Part shown: positions 1 to 6,169 of the stretch, one piece after another
Layout: every line of letters begins with the position of its first letter
Numbering within the stretch: position 1 is the stretch's first letter
Source of the DNA: Pseudomonadota bacterium
Lineage (GTDB): Bacteria > Pseudomonadota > Gammaproteobacteria > Burkholderiales > Burkholderiaceae_B
DNA length: 6,695 bases
Reading direction: 5' to 3'
Assembly (NCBI GenBank): GCA_023389535.1
Contig: JAEWEH010000133.1
Span: forward strand, 1-6,695
Program-made: the position numbers and the translations under genes
The notes under the pieces: model-generated
What the model was told of the DNA's origin: nothing
The model's input: the letters and a program-made list of their open reading frames with translations, nothing else
The model's database searches: none

Positions 1-2244
1 GTTATAACGGTCCAGTGTGACGCTGGCGCCGTCCTGAGCATTGCGTACGATATGCGGGCGGAGAAAGACCATCAGGTTGGTCTTGGTGCGACTGCGTGTG
101 TCGTAGCGAAACAGATTGCCGAGCACCGGAATATCGCCCAATAGCGGCACAGACTGGCGATTGTCGGTGATTTCATCTTCGAGCAGCCCGCCCAATACGA
201 TGATCTGGCCATTGTCGACCAGTACATTGGTTTCCAGTGCCCGCTTGCGCGTAATCAGTCCCGTCCGATTATTGGACAGGGCGCTGTCGATACTGCTGAC
301 TTCCTGGTATAGCGCCAGCTTGACGGTCCCCCCTTCGGAGATCTGCGGGCGAATGCGCAAAGTCAGGCCTATGTCTTCACGCGTGATGGTCTGGAAAGGG
401 TTGCCGGCGCCGTCGGCGGACGTGGTGTATTGCCCGGTGACAAAAGGTACCGTCCGCCCGACCATGATGCTTGCCTCTTCATTGTCCAGCGTCATCAGGT
501 TCGGTGTGGAGAGCACGTTGGCCCCGCCCTTGGATTCCAGGGCGCGCGCAAGCACGCCGAGGTTCAGGATTTCATTGCCCAGAACGTTGATGGTGCCCTT
601 CACTACGCCCAGGCTCAGTCCTTGGGCCAGGGTGTCGATGGTGCTGATTCCCTGGGAATCGATACCGCTGCCGCCCAGGTTCTGGCCGCCTATGAAGGAA
701 GTCCTGCCGCTGGCGATGTCACTACCGCCCGCCATCCATTGAATGCCGAATTCGGCGGCATTCTTGGCGTTGACCTCGACAATCAGGCTTTCGACCAGGA
801 CCTGCGCACGGCGCTGATCGAGCTGGTCGATGACTTCACGCAGGCTGCGGTATAGCGGGGCGGGCGCGGAAATGATCAGTGTGTTGGTTGAAGGGTCGGC
901 CTGTATCGTGGCGCCGCCGGCGCTGAACGCGACGGACTGCATGGCGTTGTCGCCCGCAGCGTCCAAAGATGGGGTCGCCCCGTCCAATAACGTGCCTGCA
1001 TTGATGCCGGAGCCACTGGTAGGGATGGAGTCGCCGCCAAGTCTGGATGTCGCCATCGACGATGTGCCTTTACCCATGCCATCCGATAGGCCGCTCGACG
1101 ACAGGGCAGGGGATGCGGCGCCCGAAACTCCGTTTTGGGTGCTAAGGCCGCCCAGTGCGCCGCGCAACACTTCGGCCAGGCGTGTCGCCTGGGCATTGCG
1201 CAAATACACCACATGCAAATTGCCGGCCTGGCTTTCCGGGCTGTCGATGCGCTCGATCAGGTCGCGCGCCAGCGCCAGCCTGTCCGGGCTGCTGGCACGC
1301 AGCAAAATGGCGTTGCTGCGCGGATCCGCCACCACGACGGTTTGCCGCGAGGGGTCGCCAGTGGACCGGCTGTCCAGCAGCTGGGTTGCCAGCGCTGCCA
1401 CATCCAGCGCGACACCATAATGTATGGGCACGATGTCGGTGCTGATGGAGTCCGGCGTGTCGATATCGGCAATGACTGCCGCGATACGGTCCAGATTGTC
1501 CGCGTAGTCGGTAATGACCAATGTGTTGTTGCCTGCGTAGGCGTTGATGGGGTTATTAGGGGCGATCATGGGCCGCAGGATTGGCACCAGATTGGCGGCG
1601 TTTTCATAACGCAAGGAAAAGACACGCGTCATTAATTCGCCGCCGTGAGCGGCGGCAGTCCGGGTACCGCTGCTGACGGCGGCTCCCTGCAGTTTGGCGT
1701 CGGCTTCAGGCAGGACGCGGCTTACGCCGTCGACATCGACCACAGCATAGCCTTGCATGCGCAAGGCGCTCAATAGCATGGAATAAGCCGTGTCCGGGTC
1801 GACGGGCGCTTCCGACACCAGTGTGAGCTGCCCCTTGACCCGTGGGTCGACCACAAAATTGCGGCCAGTGAAACGCCCCAGGGCACGCACGACGCCTTGC
1901 AGATCGGCTTCCACGAAGTTGAGCATCGTGTTGCTTCCCGGTGTCCCCCGATTTGCCGTGCTGCGCTCCGGCCGGGCAGAGCTAGCGGGCTCTTGGCGGC
2001 CGGAGCGCTGCGGAGCCGGCCGCGACCGGGTAGCGGGCTCGGACACGGGGGACGTGCTGGCGCCGGGGGGGCCTTCCATGCGCCAGCCTTGTCCGGTCGA
2101 TGTGTGAACGACGAGCTGAGAAGGTCCGCCGCCATCAGGCGGGGACGGCGTGGCGCAACCCGCCAGTACTACAGACAGGGCCAGCGTCGATACGGTCGGG
2201 CGGAAACGATGACGGCGGCGCATTTTTTTATGGAATTCATTCAT
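1..2244 (-). CDS. gspD: GspD, outer-membrane secretin of the type II secretion system, predicted lipoprotein (C-terminus cut by window edge)
   Basis: The frame is open from ATG 2244 to base 1, giving 748 residues; the last visible ones are SVTLDRYN, so probably only a short tail is missing. Domains: signal peptide with lipobox (1-29, Cys30); Pro/Ser/Arg-rich linker (31-106); N0 (about 107-185, with DPRVKGQLTL at 133-142); N1 (about 206-268); N2 (about 269-335); N3 (about 342-482) carrying a Gly/Ser-rich insert at 368-432; secretin barrel (about 483-735). Secretin motifs seen are NVLSTPNLMTLDN (576-588), VPFVTGQY with gate Gly604 (599-606), VLGGLL (683-688), and VPLLGDIPVLGNLFR (699-713) with NLMVFLRPHI after it. 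Known role: a ring-shaped outer-membrane channel through which folded exoproteins leave, driven by the pseudopilus. Its place after gspN matches the xps arrangement. An alternative start is Met8 (2223), which still keeps the lipobox. Confidence 0.97.
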   Translation of the reverse strand, partial: MNEFHKKMRRRHRFRPTVSTLALSVVLAGCATPSPPDGGGPSQLVVHTSTGQGWRMEGPPGASTSPVSEPATRSRPAPQRSGRQEPASSARPERSTANRGTPGSNTMLNFVEADLQGVVRALGRFTGRNFVVDPRVKGQLTLVSEAPVDPDTAYSMLLSALRMQGYAVVDVDGVSRVLPEADAKLQGAAVSSGTRTAAAHGGELMTRVFSLRYENAANLVPILRPMIAPNNPINAYAGNNTLVITDYADNLDRIAAVIADIDTPDSISTDIVPIHYGVALDVAALATQLLDSRSTGDPSRQTVVVADPRSNAILLRASSPDRLALARDLIERIDSPESQAGNLHVVYLRNAQATRLAEVLRGALGGLSTQNGVSGAASPALSSSGLSDGMGKGTSSMATSRLGGDSIPTSGSGINAGTLLDGATPSLDAAGDNAMQSVAFSAGGATIQADPSTNTLIISAPAPLYRSLREVIDQLDQRRAQVLVESLIVEVNAKNAAEFGIQWMAGGSDIASGRTSFIGGQNLGGSGIDSQGISTIDTLAQGLSLGVVKGTINVLGNEILNLGVLARALESKGGANVLSTPNLMTLDNEEASIMVGRTVPFVTGQYTTSADGAGNPFQTITREDIGLTLRIRPQISEGGTVKLALYQEVSSIDSALSNNRTGLITRKRALETNVLVDNGQIIVLGGLLEDEITDNRQSVPLLGDIPVLGNLFRYDTRSRTKTNLMVFLRPHIVRNAQDGASVTLDRYN
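949..1143 (-). other. Gly/Ser-rich insert in the N3 domain of GspD
   Basis: Residues 368-432 are dominated by Gly, Ser, Ala and Thr (for example SGAASPALSSSGLSDGMGKG). They separate the first half of N3 (VVYLRNAQATRLAEVLRGAL) from the second half (ATIQADPSTNTLIISA). A flexible N3 loop at this place is common in T2SS secretins, where it projects into the channel as a constriction site. This one, at about 65 residues, appears long. Confidence 0.65.
1963..2008. repeat. 12-bp inverted repeat inside the gspD linker
   Basis: GCGCTCCGGCCG at 1963-1974 is the exact reverse complement of CGGCCGGAGCGC at 1997-2008, with a 22-base spacer. It lies in the part of gspD that codes for the disordered linker. 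A GC-rich hairpin could form in the mRNA, but biased Pro/Arg/Ser codons make chance palindromes more likely here. Confidence 0.5.
1983..2040. repeat. 10-bp direct repeat in the gspD linker
   Basis: TAGCGGGCTC occurs at 1983-1992 and again at 2031-2040. On the coding strand the copies encode the two Glu-Pro-Ala units of the linker. This suggests small internal duplication in a fast-evolving low-complexity segment. Confidence 0.45.
2155..2244 (-). other. Lipoprotein signal peptide of GspD (lipobox, Cys30)
   Basis: Residues 1-16 are strongly basic (KKMRRRHRFR). The hydrophobic core is VSTLALSVVLAG, followed by Cys30 (codon at 2157-2155). Leu27-Ala28-Gly29-Cys30 fits the lipobox consensus for signal peptidase II. 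Residue +2 is Ala, not Asp, which in enterobacterial sorting rules permits transfer to the outer membrane by Lol. Most GspD proteins have an ordinary Sec signal; lipidated secretins are known for Pseudomonas HxcQ and, as I recall, Xanthomonas XpsD. Confidence 0.85.
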
Positions 2245-2274
2245 AGCGTGGGAATAAGCCTATTTTTGATTGCG
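2245..2274 (-). other. gspN-gspD intergenic gap (30 bases, AT-rich)
   Basis: This is the only intergenic stretch longer than one base in the window. It contains an in-frame TAG (2262-2260) upstream of the gspD ATG, so no earlier gspD start is possible. There is no clear Shine-Dalgarno (only a weak AGG about 15 bases before the ATG) and no convincing -35/-10 pair. It lies in an AT-rich patch (about 2220-2290) that stands out from the GC-rich surroundings. Confidence 0.6.
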
Positions 2275-2289
2275 CTAATGGAAGCGCAA
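2270..2289. repeat. Stem-loop over the gspN stop codon
   Basis: TTGCGCT (2270-2276) and AGCGCAA (2283-2289) form a perfect 7-bp inverted repeat with a 6-base loop. It spans the last codons of gspN and its TAG stop. In the gspN-gspD transcript it is followed by an A-rich run, not a U run, so it does not look like an intrinsic terminator. It might be an mRNA processing or stability element, or chance. Confidence 0.4.
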
Positions 2290-3027
2290 AAGAGTCTGAT
2301 TGTTTCGTTGCGGCCCTAGAACGACCAATAGATCCCTTAAGGTCGTTTGAACATATGCGCTTGCGTCGGGGTCTGCCTGCGCCGCGCCATCAAACCGAAA
2401 GCCGCCATTCCGGTCCAGCAAACCGGAGCCGTTCAGCATCAAGGGGCCTTGCCGCGTACTGAGAATCAGCTCAGCCTTGCCGGGTGCCGCCTGTTTCAAG
2501 GCCAGGGCGTAGTCGCCTAGCGGCTGAATGGGCGTCAAGTCAGAAACGGCATTGCGCCACCGCATGTCCAGTAGCGTCGCGCCTGTGGGGCGGCTGTCGG
2601 ATCCGACGAATGTTGCCGGCCATGTCAGCGTAATCTCGCCGCCTGGGCCGATGGCCGCGATGCGCGCGTCGAGGGTCGACAGGACCGCTGCGGGCAACTG
2701 CAGGGTCTGCGCCGACACGCCTACCCCGCGCCAGCCCGGTGTCAGAATCAGCTCGCCGCCCAGCCAGGGATGCGACACAAGCAACTGGAAACCCCGGGTG
2801 ACCGACAGGCGCCACCGCAACGGTTCGGCAACGGTGCGACGATGGGCGGCCTTGCCTATGGCGACGGTGGCGCTGCCGGACCATAGCGTGCCGGCCGCAT
2901 CGACTACCGCCACAGGCCAGGAGCCTGGCAATACGGCCAGCGCCCAACGCGCCGGCAGCACCGCCAGGGCTGCGCAAAACGACAGCAAGATCAAGCCGGA
3001 GGCTGAAAGTAGCCAACGCCGCGTCAT
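2275..3027 (-). CDS. gspN: GspN, inner-membrane type II secretion protein
   Basis: The protein has 250 residues. One N-terminal membrane segment (about 5-32, WLLSASGLILLSFCAALAVL onward) anchors a periplasmic beta-rich domain. Family landmarks are GTLWSGSA (46-53), a repeated Pro-Leu-Arg-Trp/Trp-Leu-Gly-Gly-Glu pattern (69-92), the PLGDYALALK block (169-178), and LSTRQGPLMLNGSG (189-202) followed by FRFDGAAQADP. GspN is present in only some T2SS. In the Xanthomonas Xps system XpsN is reported to associate with XpsL/XpsM and with the secretin XpsD, so here, directly before gspD, it may bridge the inner and outer membranes. The ATG at 3027 overlaps the gspM stop (ATGA). The same frame is open upstream to 3666, but that region lies over gspM and is not needed. 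The stop is TAG, unlike the TGA of every other gene whose end is visible here. Confidence 0.93.
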   Translation of the reverse strand: MTRRWLLSASGLILLSFCAALAVLPARWALAVLPGSWPVAVVDAAGTLWSGSATVAIGKAAHRRTVAEPLRWRLSVTRGFQLLVSHPWLGGELILTPGWRGVGVSAQTLQLPAAVLSTLDARIAAIGPGGEITLTWPATFVGSDSRPTGATLLDMRWRNAVSDLTPIQPLGDYALALKQAAPGKAELILSTRQGPLMLNGSGLLDRNGGFRFDGAAQADPDASAYVQTTLRDLLVVLGPQRNNQTLLRFH

Positions 3028-3623
3028 GGAGCCCGCCTTGCCGCTTGTTGCAGCAGGATGCGTCCAGACACTTGACCCGGCCTGTCGCGCCCATCGATGT
3101 TGCTGCGCGATAGCTCGACGTTTCGGGTATGTAAGTGCACAAGACCGGGCAGGCTCGCAAGCCATTCCATTACACGTGTGGCGTGCGCGTCGACCAAGGC
3201 AATTTCCCATTCCGGGGAACCGTCGCCCTCGGTAGGCGGCACTTCCTTCAGCGCCGCCGATGCATCCAGCCCAGCGCGGCGCAAACTCGTTTGCAGCGCC
3301 TCGGTCAGGCCAGCTGGATCGATGCTGCCTGATTGCCCTTGCCGCAAGGCCTGGGACTCCCGAATCAGTGCGTCCACTTGCGCCGCCTGTGCATGCAAGC
3401 CGGGCAACAATGTCCGCGATTGCTCGATCGTATGCAGTGCAGGCCGCAGGCCTTGCGTCCACAGGAGTGCCGCAAGAATAATGAGAGCCGCCACACGCAA
3501 TAAGCCCTGTTCCCGGGGGGTACGTGTCTTCCACCAAGTAAGGACGGGCAGTGCCAGCGTTCGGGCTTGTTGGCGCCAACCAGCCGCCACGGGGGAATGC
3601 AAAGACGGGCGGCGTGCGGTCAT
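3024..3623 (-). CDS. gspM: GspM, inner-membrane assembly platform protein, GspL partner
   Basis: The protein has 199 residues. A basic cytoplasmic tail carries WWKTRTPREQGLL (30-42), the conserved segment before the membrane helix. One membrane segment follows at about 40-57 (GLLRVAALIILAALLWTQ). A periplasmic coiled-coil-like region (about 60-95) and a small alpha/beta domain complete it (EVPPTEGDG, EWEIALVDAHATRVMEWLASLP). This is the standard GspM layout. Known role: it dimerises, binds GspL and protects it from degradation, and is part of the platform moving the pseudopilus. The start is the ATG at 3623, in ATGA overlap with the gspL stop. It has the best Shine-Dalgarno in the operon, GAGGT at 3634-3630, six bases upstream. 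A longer reading from 3671 would bury this site. The stop overlaps gspN. Confidence 0.93.
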   Translation of the reverse strand: MTARRPSLHSPVAAGWRQQARTLALPVLTWWKTRTPREQGLLRVAALIILAALLWTQGLRPALHTIEQSRTLLPGLHAQAAQVDALIRESQALRQGQSGSIDPAGLTEALQTSLRRAGLDASAALKEVPPTEGDGSPEWEIALVDAHATRVMEWLASLPGLVHLHTRNVELSRSNIDGRDRPGQVSGRILLQQAARRAP

Positions 3624-4645
3624 GGACGTACCTCGCGGGCTGACCGCACGGTGGCGCGCTGGACATGCCATGTGTGTGGATTCTTATTGTCCTTCACCAC
3701 CGCCAGCGACTGGACTGCGGCCGCCTGGTGCATAGCGGCTTCGTTGCCCGGCGGTGCATGGCCTTCGGCCAGTATCAGGGTCAGCTTTCCATTCTCATAG
3801 CGAAGGGCGGACACATGCCCGGCGGCAAAACCCAGGACCTTGGCCGCTGCAAGCGACAGTGGCAAGAAATCGTCTTCGCCCACCGCGCCGGCACCCCGGC
3901 GCAGCATATCGCGCTGGCTGCGGGCTTGCTGAACGGGATCGATAACAATGGAAAGGGACGGGAAGGCAGCGAGCACGGCCTGTTCCATCGTCTTTTGCAA
4001 GCCATGCGCCTCCTTGCGCAGCTGGGCGGCATACAGGTTCAAGCCCACTATCCAAACGAGGGCCGCGGCCCCTGCCCATGATAGGGCTGCACGCCAGCGG
4101 CGCGTTTGCGATGCTGGACGCCATTCCGGCCGCGCCAGCGACCACCGGGGTAAAGGCGCATGCCAGCGTGCATCCACGGGAAGCGACAGCGCTCGGCCGG
4201 GATGCGGATCATGGGCGGGCAGGGCGAGGACCGTGGGTACGATGGCCGTAAGCCGAAGCCCGGCTTGATCGAGCAGTCGCCATGCATCCCGCAGGGCGCG
4301 CCGTTCTGTCCAGGCCGCAGTCACACTCCCGTCGTCGGCCCTGGGCCCGTAGGCAATGCACAAATCGGCAATATCGCTGAGCGCCATGGGCTCGACGCTC
4401 GCTTGCACAGCCTGCTCCATACGCTTGATGGGTACCGGTGGAAGCATGATGGGCGCGACCACGGCATCATCGGGATGCAGGATGGCTTGGACACCATCCG
4501 CAGGAACCGCCGCAGCGAGCTGTTCAAGAGGCAGTTCGCCGCTGCGCAGCAGGCGGTCGACGCGATCGAACAGGGCAAAGGGAATGATGGATGCGGGCCC
4601 GATCTCGGCTAAGGGGGGCAGCGCCAGGCGCAGTCTGGTCTTCAT
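3620..4645 (-). CDS. gspL: GspL, inner-membrane assembly platform protein that links to the GspE ATPase
   Basis: The protein has 341 residues. The N-terminal ~185 residues are cytoplasmic (actin-like fold in the family, the docking site of the GspE ATPase). One membrane segment follows at about 188-207 (SWAGAAALVWIVGLNLYAAQ), preceded by the basic TRRWR. The periplasmic part (208-341) starts with a helical stretch (RKEAHGLQKTMEQAVLAAFP, 210-229) and continues to LSLAAAKVL and SALRYENGKLTLILAEG, recognisable GspL landmarks. The frame is open 25 codons further upstream (to 4720), but that would overlap gspK by 74 bases and encode a Cys/Arg-rich stretch unlike the family. The ATG at 4645, one base after the gspK stop, is therefore chosen. 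The protein appears short for the family, mostly in the cytoplasmic domain. Its stop overlaps gspM by ATGA. Confidence 0.94.
   Translation of the reverse strand: MKTRLRLALPPLAEIGPASIIPFALFDRVDRLLRSGELPLEQLAAAVPADGVQAILHPDDAVVAPIMLPPVPIKRMEQAVQASVEPMALSDIADLCIAYGPRADDGSVTAAWTERRALRDAWRLLDQAGLRLTAIVPTVLALPAHDPHPGRALSLPVDARWHAPLPRWSLARPEWRPASQTRRWRAALSWAGAAALVWIVGLNLYAAQLRKEAHGLQKTMEQAVLAAFPSLSIVIDPVQQARSQRDMLRRGAGAVGEDDFLPLSLAAAKVLGFAAGHVSALRYENGKLTLILAEGHAPPGNEAAMHQAAAVQSLAVVKDNKNPHTWHVQRATVRSAREVRP
3630..3634 (-). promoter_or_regulatory. Shine-Dalgarno of gspM (decides its start)
   Basis: GAGGT on the minus strand, six bases before the ATG at 3623-3621. It lies inside the last codons of gspL. 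Most other starts in this operon have only weak upstream purine runs and probably rely on coupling to the preceding stop. Confidence 0.6.
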
Positions 4646-4646
4646 A

Positions 4647-5549
4647 TCAGTCTTCGATCCAGCGTATAAAGGGCGGCTCGTCGCCGCGGCGCTGCAGCAG
4701 CGCCTGCATCCTGGATGCAACGCGGCCCAAGGTGACCTCGCCGGTAACCTTGAACCACTCGCTGTCGACGCTTATCCGGTCCCCCGACAAGTTGCGGCGT
4801 CCACCCAGCCGATTGAAAAAGTCCGCGCTGCTATTGAACCATTGCCCGCGGTCTCGCTGCTCGGTCATTGCGCGCGCTTGCGCCAAGTCCAGGCCCGGTA
4901 CACTGGCGCTCAATACTTCGGCGCTGGCAGTGTTGACATTAATGGCGGTTTTTTGCGGGATGATGGTCAAGTAGGCCGAGAGCGTCGTCAGGATGTCGGG
5001 CGACATATCGCTCAATGCCAATAGGCCATTCAATGTCCTCAAGCCGGGAGCGACCGCACCGGTGGCCGGGCTCGGCTGGCCGGCTGCGACCCGCAGGGAT
5101 ATATCCGTTGCGAGCGAAGCGGGAAGGTTCAACTGTTCAAACAGACGTTGCAATACCGCTACTTCCTGCGGCAGCACAACGCCGTTGGCCGCGAGACCCC
5201 AAATGTTGTATTTACTTTGCTCATCAATGATTTGTCCGGAGAAATAAGCTTTGCGCGCGTCGCCCGGCGGGCTGATTTCAAGGTCGACGATGGGCCGGCC
5301 CCAGATTGCGTCTTTCACGGTAATGGCGTTGCGACGCGCATCGTTGAATAAAATCACACGAGCCCAGTCCAACCCGCCGCGCAATAGCCATCTCGCCTGG
5401 GAACGATCGCGCTCGCCTGCCAGCGTGTCGGCGAGCAAGGCGTGGCGCTCCATGATGGCCGCGGTTACGACCGCAGCAGCCGCCACCACCACCAAGGCGG
5501 CGATGATTGCCATGCCTTCCTGCCGCGTTGTATGGGCCTGGATCATCAT
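4647..5549 (-). CDS. gspK: GspK, large tip pseudopilin of the type II secretion system
   Basis: The protein has 300 residues, about the usual length for GspK and much larger than the other pseudopilins. The leader ends RQEG12, followed by MAIIAALVVVAAAAVVTA. The +5 position is Ala17, not Glu, as expected for GspK, the only minor pseudopilin that normally lacks the +5 Glu. The signature SGQIIDEQSKYNIWGL lies at residues 104-119. AINVNTASAEVLSA (202-215) belongs to the inserted alpha-helical (SAM-like) domain. Known role: GspK caps the pseudopilus and terminates its growth. The start could be Met1 (5549) or Met2 (5546); Met1 gives the ATGA overlap with gspJ and is chosen. The stop TGA is separated from the gspL ATG by one base. 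Confidence 0.96.
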   Translation of the reverse strand: MMIQAHTTRQEGMAIIAALVVVAAAAVVTAAIMERHALLADTLAGERDRSQARWLLRGGLDWARVILFNDARRNAITVKDAIWGRPIVDLEISPPGDARKAYFSGQIIDEQSKYNIWGLAANGVVLPQEVAVLQRLFEQLNLPASLATDISLRVAAGQPSPATGAVAPGLRTLNGLLALSDMSPDILTTLSAYLTIIPQKTAINVNTASAEVLSASVPGLDLAQARAMTEQRDRGQWFNSSADFFNRLGGRRNLSGDRISVDSEWFKVTGEVTLGRVASRMQALLQRRGDEPPFIRWIED

Positions 5550-6169
5550 GGCAACAGCACCACTTTTCTATAAACCTCGGCAACATCGTTATGCACACGC
5601 TCGATAGCGATTTCCAGCCCGGTTGCGCTGGCGCGAAGGCCTGTGGAATCCAAGGCAGTCCAACCTTGCCCAGGAATCCAGCCGCGCACTGCAAAGCGCC
5701 TCACATGCTGCAGCATGACTTCACCAGGGCCGGCTGCGGGCACGGGTAGCGTCTCGCTGGCCGGCCCGGCAGCACGTCGCAGCGTATCGCCGTCCTGCAT
5801 CCAGACGACCCGCTGCCAGCGACCTTCGTAACCGGAACGCACGATGGTTAACCCCGGTTCGCGCCAAAGCAGGCCCGGTGGTAGGCCGGCGCCCGCGGTG
5901 TCGGCAGGACGGGGTGGCGGCTGAGCAGGGCCGGGCGGAATTGAAGACCCGACGTCTGCATTGGCATGCCGGCGGATATCGCTTTCAATTTGTCCCAGTA
6001 CGCGCACCAAGGCAAGGGTATCGTCGGCGCTGTCAATAAGGCGGGCGTTAGAACGCTCGACCAAGTCGAGCGCGCGCCAGGAAATGACACTAAGCAGCGC
6101 CATCAGCGCCAAGGCGACCAAAACTTCAATCAAGGAGTAACCCTGTTGGGCGGTCTCTGCGCGCTTCAT
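5546..6169 (-). CDS. gspJ: GspJ, minor pseudopilin of the type II secretion system
   Basis: The protein has 207 residues. The prepilin motif is QQG10 followed by YSLIEVLVALALMALLSVI, with Glu15 as the +5 Glu. The family-typical SWRALDLVERS follows the helix, and QIESDIRRHA is the conserved post-helix segment. The C-terminal GLEIAIERV ... EVYRKVVLLP is also characteristic of GspJ. Residues 75-99 form a Pro-rich loop that appears longer than in a minimal GspJ. Known role: with GspI and GspK it forms the quasi-helical tip complex of the pseudopilus. The start at 6169 overlaps the gspI stop by ATGA, and the stop (5548-5546) overlaps the gspK start in the same way, so translational coupling is likely. 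No strong Shine-Dalgarno sequence is visible upstream. Confidence 0.96.
   Translation of the reverse strand: MKRAETAQQGYSLIEVLVALALMALLSVISWRALDLVERSNARLIDSADDTLALVRVLGQIESDIRRHANADVGSSIPPGPAQPPPRPADTAGAGLPPGLLWREPGLTIVRSGYEGRWQRVVWMQDGDTLRRAAGPASETLPVPAAGPGEVMLQHVRRFAVRGWIPGQGWTALDSTGLRASATGLEIAIERVHNDVAEVYRKVVLLP

Larger units (their letters stand above)
1927..2154 (-). other. Low-complexity linker of GspD between lipidated Cys and N0 domain
   Basis: Residues 31-106 are rich in Pro, Ser, Gly, Arg and Thr with few large hydrophobics and read as disordered. The segment contains a repeated Glu-Pro-Ala-Ser/Thr unit coded by a direct repeat. By analogy with other lipidated secretins it probably lets an N-terminal lipid anchor in the outer membrane reach back to the periplasmic N0 domain. 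Confidence 0.6.

Noticed and set aside
116..742. Plus-strand open frame of 208 codons
   Set aside because: It lies wholly opposite the secretin domain of gspD, which carries unmistakable motifs throughout. The product is low-complexity (Ser/Arg/Pro-rich) with no recognisable domain; it is a GC-bias shadow.
830..1635. Overlapping plus-strand open frames of 196 and 166 codons
   Set aside because: Both are opposite the N1-N3 part of gspD and show no family signature or ribosome site.
1770..2135. Minus-strand open frame of 121 codons overlapping gspD
   Set aside because: It is out of frame with gspD, whose lipobox, linker and N0 domain read continuously through this region.
2270..2289. Intrinsic terminator after gspN
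   Set aside because: The stem is only 7 bp, and the transcript continues into an A-rich run, not a U run.
2245..2300. Sigma-70 promoter for gspD
   Set aside because: TTGCGC at 2289-2284 could serve as a -35, but the matching -10 position is only AAAATA-like and fits poorly. Not supported enough to annotate.
2528..3235. Plus-strand open frame of 235 codons
   Set aside because: It is opposite gspN and the 3' part of gspM. It is rich in Arg/Ser/Ala and has no motif.
3028..3666. Upstream extension of the gspN frame (213 extra codons)
   Set aside because: It overlaps gspM entirely and encodes Arg/Cys/Ala-rich sequence. The ATG at 3027 gives the membrane anchor, the normal GspN length and an ATGA overlap with gspM.
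3624..3671. Earlier start for GspM (16 extra residues)
   Set aside because: The ATG at 3623 has a well-spaced GAGGT and an ATGA overlap with gspL.
4646..4720. Earlier start for GspL (25 extra residues)
   Set aside because: It would overlap gspK by 74 bases and add a Cys/Arg-rich leader not found in GspL. The ATG at 4645 abuts the gspK stop.
4356..5024. Plus-strand open frame of 222 codons
   Set aside because: It is opposite the start of gspL and the 3' half of gspK, both firmly identified.
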